This document shows, piece after piece, positions 41,851 through 52,300 of a DNA stretch of 64,000 nucleotides. Both the position numbers and the translations under genes were made by a program. The stretch is from Ophiodon elongatus (lineage: Eukaryota > Chordata > Actinopteri > Perciformes > Hexagrammidae). Within the stretch, counting starts at the first letter, position 1. Every line of letters starts with the position of its first letter. Where the stretch lies: NCBI GenBank assembly GCA_016806645.1, contig JACSYO010000723.1, positions 62,001-126,000 of the forward strand, given 5' to 3'. The notes beneath the pieces are model-generated. The model worked only from the letters and a program-made list of their open reading frames with translations. It ran no database searches and was not told where the DNA came from.

Positions 41851-44800
41851 TACCAATTTGGTATACAGCACCGTCAATAGGGTCAGTTGAACTTTGGCTC
41901 TTTATGTTATGGCGAGTCAAAATGTCTGCTGTCAATTGATATTAATTAAAGGAGGAAAGGAGGCAGTGTTCAGTTGGCACACTTCCAATTAATTTCAATC
42001 CATTGCTAAATAGCGAGTCTGTTAGTCAGTGCATATCAGGTCAGTTCAATATTGTGGAATTTTGTCAACAGAGAAGCATGCAGTTCAACACAAGAAGGAT
42101 ACATTTAACATTAATAGATGAATAATTGATTAATATTAACTTGGGGGTTCATATCACTAGATTTGTTGAATTCTTACTTTTGTGGACCTCACAACAATTA
42201 TAATTAACCAATATGAACTTGATCCTAAACATTTATCCAGGACTGTAAAATCCTCAACAAGAGACTTAAAGTGAAACACAATGAAAAGAAGAGAGGAAAA
42301 GTGAGCAGTTAAAGTGAATATTATGGTGCACAGTATGAAAGGAAAGAAAAAAAACTGGTGCAGGGAACAACTGAAAAGGACAGGATTTGATTACAGGCTT
42401 TTAAAATGGTTCTTTGTAGTCCTGCTTTGTAAAGTGGACAATAGACAACTATACTTTCATCCCAGGAACCATGCAACTACACAGACAAAGCTGTGAGAAC
42501 GTTGCATGAAGCAATTCTTTCATTACCTCATTAACACTGTTCCTAACCTGCCAATAGGCTCTCAATCCTACCTTCATTTAAAGGAGAAATACACCCTATT
42601 ACACCGTATTATTATTATTGTTGGGATAATTCAGTGAAAATCGACAGTTAAGCCAGAAAGAAATTTGCACAAATCCTGAAGCTGGAAAACAGATACATTT
42701 TCTTTCATCCACTTTTACGTGTAGACACAATCACACACATGACACAGGTACACCCTGATTGTTTCTCAACTTCTGTTTGTTCACTTATCGCTTCCAGATA
42801 ACAGAGTCTGTGTCAATGACATTCCTAAGGGGACGTGTTTGAAATCAACCGGACTTCATGGCACGGGCCGGCGATGTATCTAAAAGAGATAGTTGGACAC
42901 ACAAACCTAATCTTAGCTGCAGTAGGATTGGGATTGCTGATCATTTCAAACTTCCTATGATTTGTCCTTACTTTGACCTATTTCTTTTCCCGATTACCTC
43001 ACACTCGCTGTCCCAGTGAAGTTTGATCACACTGCTCTCTCTCCTTCTCTGTCGCTGACACTCCTCTTCTCTCTCAAGCGGTCTCTTAAAGATTGTGATT
43101 ACTATCATGCTCTCATAGTTTCTCACGCACCTCCTTTAGAAGCAAAGAGTGTGCTCTCAGTCATGCCAAGTGGGCCAACCACTGCGTGCAAGAGTCCCTT
43201 GACCGGTGCTGTTGTGTGTAGCTAGGCCATATTGGACCGAGACAATAAGAATTTCTATGGGGCTCTTTCCCCACCTAACAGACTCTTAATATTAATTCCG
43301 ATGTCGTTTTGCCTACTTAAAAGGGTGCACAAATGTCAAAGGGTGTTTGGTGAAGGTCAATATTTACTGTCCAAGTGACCTTTCACCCCTCCAGTGGCCC
43401 GTAGGACAGTGTTTACCTATGACACTGATTTATAGCTTGCTAATTTAGCTTTGCTGCCTGTTCCTGAATAAAAAAAATACCCCACATGTTTGCTGTGATT
43501 AAAACAAGCCACTATATAAACTAAAACAAAAACTAAGACACAATGATGAAATTATGTTTATCAGTGCCTGACCTGGTCTGCAAATAAGTCAGCTGAGAAC
43601 ACCACCATAGAGGCTACTGCACGTACCAGCCTGTGAGTGCAGCTACTTATATCACGTATTAACTTTCACAGCTGTCAGCAGCGGAGGCATAGTGAATAAA
43701 CTTTAAAGTTCCAGGTTTCCCATAATAATGCAAGGGCTGTGCCGACTATTACATAACATAGCCCAACCTCCAACTGTGTCAATGACAGCAGTGGGCCTCC
43801 ATCTACAGCGTCTCACGAGTGATGTAACCTCACTCACACACCCATTTGTCCAAGGAGAGAGAAGCTAGTTCTCATAACATCTGACTTTCTTCTCCGGGAG
43901 ATGAAGTCCTGTCGTCCACAAGTAAAAAAGGAATGAATCATTATGTCAAGTCTCACAGTAATTTCATGTCACTCTGAATTGCTTTTCTTAGTGTCCCTAA
44001 ATGACAGCGAGTTTGTTCTCTGAGCACTCTTGACATATAAGCTACCTCTCAGTGAGAAAAGGACAACCGTGTTGCGAGCTTCTTTTGTGTGCATTAATGT
44101 GCCAAAAGAGGACATTCCTGCAATTGTACATGCAGCCTGGTATTACCTCAGCTGGAGTGTCCTGGAAGGAATGAGATAATATATTGGATAAGAATGTACA
44201 GTAGCTGTCCAACTAATAAGACACAGTCATTGTCAACAATACTTCCCCTTTAAAAAGTAAAAAGTGCTGTTTTATTAGTATGGCATTCCTCAGCGTCATA
44301 CCCTTGTCTCGACAGTGGAATGACTGAAAAGGCTGTTTTTGTTTACTGGTATCACTCTTGCCTGAGGGAGAGACTCAGTGAACTGGCAAAGAGCTGCTCA
44401 CCATGAATAGGTGAATAGCCACTGCTCAGTAACTTCTCTGTTGTTTATTCTCTGCCCGTTCTCCCCTTTCCCTCACCCCATTGGTCTGGTCTCCCTCTCC
44501 CCCTTTATCTACGCGCTTGTGCTCACTGAAAAAAAGCCCAACATTCAGGACTGTTGCTGGCTGCCACTCCCCCTCTGATTTCTTCCTGCTCTGGGCAGAG
44601 CGAAGACTTTCCGATTAAAGCATGAAAACAAGATTGCCACAGCTTATCGTAGCTCTGGGAAGTTAAAACTAGTAAAACAGGAGGATGTGGACCCCGGGGC
44701 AAGAAAAGACAAAAAATCGGAATATGTACTATCTCGCCACACCTCATGCTCCATATTTTAAAAGAATCAGGAAAAAAAACAGACAGATAGAGAAAAGAGG

Positions 44801-45599
44801 GCAGACAAACTGTGCCAGACATGGTGGACTTTTGTCAAGGGGAGGAACCATTTATAGGGGTGTGCATACAAACAGATGAATAAAACAGTCAAACACACAT
44901 TCATGAACCTACTTACTCACAGGTTTACTTTTTTAAGTATACCTTGAAGGACATGTGGCATATTATACAAGCATGAACAAAGAGACGTAAATACTACACA
45001 CACACCCATACAAACACTGTAATCACTATCACAGTGGCAGGAACACTCATAAAGATATCGTACCAAAGAATACGTTCCGCCTTGAGAAATGCACCTGAGC
45101 CCGCGGATGGACAAGTATAACTGACAAATCAGCACAGATTTATTGAAAGTAAACATGAAAGAGAAGAGAAGACATAATCTGCGGTTCCTGGAAATGGACA
45201 CTAGCTAAATAATGATGGGACAGGATGCTATTTATGTTTGTTTCTGGGGGTTTTTGTCAACAAAAATCCTCCTTACGTGTGCTTTTGTTTGTTTTCTGTA
45301 TTTTAGATCAACTTCAATATGAATTTTAACAGGCCTACTCTCTTTACAGGCACTGTAGAGGCTACCCACACACTGTCACAATGCCCCTTTCCTGGCATCT
45401 TGCAGGACACAGTCACGAAAACACACACAATCACAGTAGTTAACCATCAACAGGTCAATCCTGGGCACACACGTACACCAGACAGCTGTAAGAGAGGAGA
45501 TGGTCTACCAAGGTCAATATTAGCCCATTATGGTGTTATATCAAAAGCTTTCAACAAGCCGTGTGTTGAAATCGTTGTGCCAACTACGTGAGTGTCTGT

Positions 45600-46095
45600 G
45601 AGTGTTTGTGAATATGTGTGTGCTCATGTTTGTCTAACTTTGTGAGGACCGTTTTCCGAACGTGGACATTATTGGAAAGTGAGGACAATTTGGCTCATCC
45701 TCACTTCTCCAAAGGGCTGTGTGGCAGTTAAAGGAATAGTTCCATGTTTTGGAAAATACACTTTCACTCTCATATTTGTCTGAATGAAGTTTTGGCTTTT
45801 TCTAGAGATGTAATGTGTTTTTTGTATATGTTTTACATTTTTGTGTGCAGAGTTTTGACAAAGAGGGCCATAGTTTCAGAAATTATTTTGCAAATGCTAA
45901 AATAAAAGTTGATTTGAAGCTATACCGCCCAGAAGTCAGTTAGCTTAGGTTAGGATAAAGACTGGAAACAGGGCCTGGCTCTCTCGGAACATAAAAAAAC
46001 TAAACATGCTACCAGCACCTCTAAAGCCCACAAATTAACATGTTATATATTGTTTGTTTAATCCATGTAATTGTGGTTTTACAGAAGTCAGAAAC
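45600..46095 (+). repeat. Interspersed teleost repeat block
   Basis: Two neighbouring segments look like repeats familiar from fish genomes: one with CTTTGTGAGGACC...CTCACTTCTCCAAAGGGCTG (45.63-45.72 kb) and one running from AAAGGAATAGTTCCATGTTTT (45.73 kb) to GTTAGCTTAGG..AAAGACTGGAAACAGG and on to about 46.09 kb. The class is unknown to me. It abuts the poly(A) site of the minus-strand gene. Confidence 0.45.
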
Positions 46096-46122
46096 ACCAA
46101 AAAGTACCATGAGGTTACAGAT

Positions 46123-46128
46123 TTTATT
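46123..46128 (-). promoter_or_regulatory. Poly(A) signal of the ELM2-SANT gene
   Basis: A canonical AATAAA on the minus strand about 200 bp past the TAG stop, giving a short 3'UTR. An interspersed repeat begins just beyond it on the left. Confidence 0.6.
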
Positions 46129-46329
46129 CAAATGTCAAATGCATAACAAAACATTTAAATATGCAACACATCTAAATACACAATATACAACCAAACATAC
46201 ATAAATTGTGATGATGTTACCTTGAAATATTTGAAAAAGTACTGAAGTTTGAGTTAAAATTTGGGTTGAGTAAAAAAAACACATTTTTGGTGAGTCTCAG
46301 TGGTGGTAATGCTTTTGGGACAGTTAACA

Positions 46330-46861
46330 CTACTGCCAGTTGACTGGCTCTTTAACCCCCACTGTCCCAGCTCCTACAGTGTCTTTCCCTTCTGTGTTGC
46401 AGTAGAAGATAGCGGGGTCGGGGCCTTGTCCATATGGGCCCCATGGTTGGTGGAGAGGTAAGACAGCGGTGGGCTCTCTTTGGTTTGAGTCACCGCCTTC
46501 GATATTGGTGATTACACGAGAGTTTGAAGCAGCGATGTTTCTATATGTTACCACAGCGCTGGGATCTAGGACACTGGCATTACTAGGAGTGATGGCGTTG
46601 CTATTGGTTACAAGGTTGAGGACATTGGCAGCATTTTTGTTGTTGTTTGATGTTCCTGCGAGGCCAGACGAGGGAAAGGTCAGAGTGGTTGCTTGGGGAG
46701 GGAGCAGGTTACTGCCTGGGGAGGGCATGAGGTTGGTGGGACGATTTAGAGCCATACGCTGGGTGAGGAGCTGTTGCTGCAGCCGCCTGTCGGTCCAATC
46801 CTCCTGAGGCTGGCGGTGGATCTTCATGTGAGCGTTACGGGACTTGATTTTATAGAACATT
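46330..46861 (-). CDS. ELM2-SANT gene coding exon 10: second half of C2H2 finger and C-terminal tail
   Basis: Terminal exon, acceptor CTCCAG. It opens with MFYKIKSRNAHMKIHRQPQE, giving His845 and His849. A Leu/Gln/Asn/Ser/Thr-rich tail of about 150 residues follows, ending EPVNWQ and TAG. FYKxKSRxAHMKxH is the conserved C-terminal finger of the MIDEAS/TRERF1 group. Confidence 0.92.
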
Positions 46862-49361
46862 CTGGAGCGAGGAGAGAGGAAAGACTGGCTTGAAAAGAAC
46901 ACTTGAAAATCGAAACCACCTGTTAGCTTGCTCTGATGCCAAACGCAGAGAGAGTTGGAGTTGGAGTTTAGTATAATTATTCCCACTCACTTGCCACACA
47001 GCTTGCAGGGGAAGAAGCTGGCCAATGAGGGCACAGGAACTGCCTCCTCTAGGCCAAATTGCCTGTCCATTGGCTGACAGATGGGCGTCATCTATGAGAA
47101 CAGGACAAACTTCAAGCAACAGTGCTACTGAGCTGCATTCCACGCCGGATAAACATTTCAAGTATTTAACTTATTACACAACACTTTTCTGTTTAACTTG
47201 TTTCTAATCTAATAACCTTATTAGTCAGAGATCCGGATGCATAGCACAGTGGAGCCCACAGAGTATCATGGGAATAGACAAATAACTGCAGGACAACAAC
47301 AACAGGAAAAAAGAGAATGATAGAAAGAGGATGAGAACTAAAGCAAAAGGCGGAACCAGACTCCCTGGATCAGATGGGACATCTTGACAAGAGGCAAAAA
47401 GATTACAACACTTCTGTCAGGTGTTTCTTACATTTTTCTGCTGCTCCATTAATGCGTCTCTGTTCTCCTCCTCCTTCTGTTTCTTCTGCTTGTCCTGGAG
47501 CTTTTTGCTCAGGTAGTAAAATTCAACACACTGGCACATGGTCTTAGTCCTCACCTGCAACATACACACACATAGTGAATACTTGGCACTCAAAAAACAA
47601 CCTGACAGTGTTACTTTTCCCATGTCTCTTTCAGCTTGAGTCCAAATACACTAGTCAACATATTTCAGAAAACATAATCAAGCTGAAACGTACTGTTGCC
47701 ACATATGAACTATAATCTGGGACGTCCAGCCTTTTATTAGGGACTGAGTTTATGAGCCTTTTCCACTGAGTTAGCTGCACAGTGATGGTGCTAGTGCACT
47801 TTTAGTAATCGCATAGTTGCATAAGATTTAATCAAAACCATACTTTTTTTCTGTGAAGTTACATGTGTAACAGTGCACTGTTAGTCATCACAAACCAAAG
47901 AGGTGCAGGCAAAATAAAAGAACCCAGCACTCCCTGCACCTTCCGAAAATACTACTTCAGCCGTGTGAAGTGACCCTGCACACAAAAACAACCACCAAGT
48001 GGTGCAGCGGTGGACCAAATTAACGTGAATGCTTTTCTTTTTCTATTCCATGTGTTTATGTGACAGCTGTCAACACTGGCTCAATGGCTGCGTAAGCACA
48101 AGCAGGGAATAATAGGTATACCATTTTCTGTATGAGTGAAAAGGCTTTTCCATAAGTTCCCAGAGTTGCACTGAAGAGACTCTTTTCACTGTCTGTCCAA
48201 CAATCACTACCTACAGAGCGAGAGAGAAGAGGGTGGGGGGAGGAAAGAGTTGATAAATACAGATACACGGGTTGTTTGAGGACAACCCACAAATATAAAA
48301 CAAACAAACAACCTGGAGTCATTCAGGGTGTCTATAGCTGGAGGGGAGTGCAGAGACATACTGTACATGGGACTTAAGACATCCAGAATGTTGTTAAACT
48401 GTCTACTGGAATACATTCACGTAAGTGAACACTGTATGCAGAACAATGTCTTCTTTGTACTTTACGGGGTTCTTGGTGGACTTGAATGCACCAAAGAAAC
48501 AAAGAGAGAGAGAGAGAGTGGAGTTTGCGTGTGATGAAAGTGGCAGGAGGTTTGGGCTTCTACAAAGGCTACTATTGTACATACAGAGCATTGGGAATGG
48601 TTACTCCTTTGCTGACTCCCCTTTTGAAATTCATACAACTGTTGGCTGTTGCAGAGAAACACCAATCTGCCTTTCACTGCAACACATTTAAGTTCATCCC
48701 ACTTTCTTTTCTATTTCTGTCCTGGTAGAATTTGACCAAGTTGCGAGTGGAGCTAACTCTGTTTGAATGTCCATAATCAAGCCAAAGAGTTGTGTGAACA
48801 GCGGGTGACCATTTAGGAGTGATCCCTCAACAGGCATAGGGAACCCAAGAGTTAGAGTGAGGCCGAAGGTGAAAGGTTACCAGAGTAGTGGTAGTCTCCT
48901 GTTGGCGAGGGCTGTGAGAACAGCAGCATGTCCAGCGTGGCCTGAGCAGGAGAGAGGGACGGAGGAGGCACAGAACAGACAGATGAGGCATGCAATGGCT
49001 CCGAAGAGAATGAACTGGATATGGATGAGTAAGAGAAAGAAAGGCAGGTAGAAAGAAATGACAGAGAATGAGTAGGTGAGTAGTGATGCATGGAAGTGAG
49101 TCGTGATGGCTGGAGGAGTGATGAAAGTGATTTAATGAGTGCATGGTAGAATAGTTAGTGAAGATTAAAGAAAGACAGGGACTAAAATTCCCCTTTGAAG
49201 AGCTTACCATTGTGTTCCCCTGACAGTAGTGCAGACAGTGCAGAGTCAGCTCTGTGTTACTGCCCCCTCCTGGCACACAGCTGGAACTGCACATAGACAA
49301 CAGGAGCTCCACTGTGCATACACACACACACACGCACACGCACACGCACACGCACACGCAC

Positions 49362-49396
<35 letters not shown>

Positions 49397-52300
49397 CACA
49401 AAACATGAGCATTTTCAGTAAGGGGCATGATAGACAATGAACCGATTTTTGTTATATTTTCAGGGTCTATCTTCCATGGGGCCAATAAAAAATGTCTCCA
49501 TCATACACTTTATTAAGTATACTAGACTATGTGATTCTTCTTCCATCTGGTTGCTGAAGCTTTGACCCTTAAACGTATCCGTCGATTGTAATCTCGAAGA
49601 ACTGAGAATTCACTGGCATTTTCGGTGCAATTATTACTCCAAAGCTGGTCTGTTAAAAACGGTTGGAAAGATATATTTTACAAATAAAAGTAAATTTGAC
49701 AAGTAAATGCCATTTACCTTGGTCTTGTTGGTTGGTAGCCTCCTCCAGCTTGTCCCACGGTTTCCAGAGCAACTGTTCCCTCGGAGATTCCTCCTCTGGT
49801 GACCACACCTTTGACCCTTCCACAGCCACAAAGCATTGAGGAAGCTCTGCCTGGAAATCATGGCCCACATTGACAAACCTGGAGAGAAAGAGAGAGGAGG
49901 GTTGGAAGGGTTATAACCAATACAATGGATCCAGATCTACAACAAAAAAAATGTGAACAAAATATCTTGGCTCTTCACCCTGTTTTTGAGATACCATGCT
50001 AACCAATGCAAAGGTAATAAACAATCAAGACTCAAAGCAAATTTTGCTTCAACATTTTACTTACGGTAACACAACACACTCATCTTCCTCTTCTCCACAT
50101 GTGGTTTCCTTCTCTCTGTGGTTGAGAGATGATATGAAGGAGTAGAGACCCGTCCCCCTACGAACGGGATTGAGGAGCGGTTGAGGAGTGTACCGACCCC
50201 TCTTCTGGCCTTTGTTGGCGTGAAGGATACTGGGAAATGGAGTTCCATTGTAGATTGGAACGCCTTGTTGCTGTAAGAGCACAAGGAAAACAAAAGAGCG
50301 AAATGTAGTGTGAACAATTAAAATTCTCAAAGCTGAAGTATTTAGTCTGAATAATGTGCCTTTCACCAACTCCAAATCTGTCCCATGTATACACTACAAC
50401 CATTCAACAAGTCTAAAATACAAACCAAGACGAAGACTGTGGTTTTAGAAACAGAAATGCAGTTGGAGCTAACGTAATCTTTTGACAAACAACCATTTAC
50501 ACGTCCGCCCACTACTTATGCACAGCTTCTCCAGCTGTAGCGAGTGTTGCCCCCCTGAAAACCTAGTCTCTGATGATGGAAGAGTAACGACAGTGTGCAA
50601 AACTGGCAACCACACTGTGAAAATGTGGCTTTTGAAATGCAGTAGTTGTTCATGAAGAAGAAGAGCTGAAAAAGCACAATGTCTTGTTTTTACATTAACA
50701 GATGACTTTGGCCTGGATACTTCCAATAAACTCAAGAGGTTGAAGCAGTCAACAGAATGGTCCTTACGGACTAATAAAGAGAAAGTGAAACAAAATAAGC
50801 TAAAAGAGTTTAAAGTCATGCTAGTGGCTCTGTGAGGCTGTACTTGGGCAGAGCACTAGCACAGTGCTAAAGTCAGTATGCTAACACACAGATAACAAAG
50901 ACAATGCTAAGATGCTGTTTTGCAGATGTTACGGAAGCCCTAAACTGTTTTTTAAATGCTGTTATTGAGATGACGGTATTAAAACCAAAAGTAGACAATA
51001 AAATGTTGTTTTGTGGCTAAAATCCACCAGATCAAATCAAAATCAACAAAATGCATCAACTGAAGGTTTTTCTTCCCTTAAATGTAGCAATGTATCTATG
51101 ATTTTAACCTAAGCTGGACCTCATTATCCTGGATGCATAAACACAAACCCGCTATAACTTTTTTTGTTCCGAACTCACCAGGAGGAAATAGACCTCAAAT
51201 ATCAAACATGTTCTTTAAATTTGCTCAAATTGTTTCCAGTGGTGGTGACCAGTGATGACTTTACCTGCAGCTGTGATTGGTTCAGATTGGTTTGTTCATT
51301 CTTTACATTCTGGGTCACCATGTGTGGGGTTATCTTTTCTGCGGCCTCATAATGTTGGCTGGAAAAGTGAGCTGGACGAGAGGGAAGATGGAAGGATGGA
51401 TGAAGGGATGAAGTGCTGGAGGGACAGAGAGCTCTGGATGGATGGAGGGATGAAAGATAGGATGTGGAAGAGAGGAATGCCACTTCTGGAGACTGAACGT
51501 GGGAGGCTGGAAAAAATGAGAAGGGGGAGGACAATAAACAGTGGAAGTCAATGCCCCATGATGAACTGTTAAACTACTTGATCATTTTGAGTATGACTGA
51601 CAGTCAGACAAAACAAGACAGAAACATCACTGGTATCTGTGCAGACAGGAAAGTGTTACGCCAGACTCTGACAGAATCAGTTTCTTATTTGGAAACACTA
51701 TCAATTATTGTGAAAACCCACATGTGAACTCAAAGCACACATACAAAAAATCTGGACTAAATTCTGGTATTTCATGAACATTTTACTTTTCACATGGTAT
51801 AAAATAGTGCAAAGAGGTCTGTTACGAAATGTGAAAAGTGAAATAGTAATTTGCATACAGGAAATGGGAAATGTCACAAGCTCACCTACGAAAAAACCCA
51901 CATGTCCCGTAAATTTACATGTGGGTTTGAACCTGTGGTTTTTAAGTCAAAGAGGGGGGAAATTGAGTTAATTTAAATCATTTCATGTTCATGTACGCTA
52001 GTCTATTTCAGGTGTGGTTCTTCTTTCCCAAAAAGTTATGACAGCCTCTCGATAAGATTTGTTCAGTTTAATTCTTACTGTCATATTTTCCTTCCAAAAA
52101 ATGCACACTATGCCTTACCTGTGATGTTGCCATAGTCACAGCCATGAGAAGGTCTCAGGTTGCCCTCGATGATGCCGGGGTCGCCTGACGTCTGTGGGAA
52201 GCTGTGTGTCAGCGGTGGAAACTTCCATATCATCCCGGGGGAAGGAACAGAAGGGAGAGACTGAAGGTGCGAAGCGAAAAACTGGAGCGCGCCAAGCGAT

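Larger units (their letters stand above)
40300..46122. other. Intergenic region between pc and the ELM2-SANT gene
   Basis: About 5.8 kb from the candidate pc promoter to the poly(A) signal of the next gene. It holds (CT)n, AT-rich sequence near 40.6-41.0 kb and two repeat-like blocks (41.2-41.85 and 45.6-46.1 kb). No gene recognised. Confidence 0.6.
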
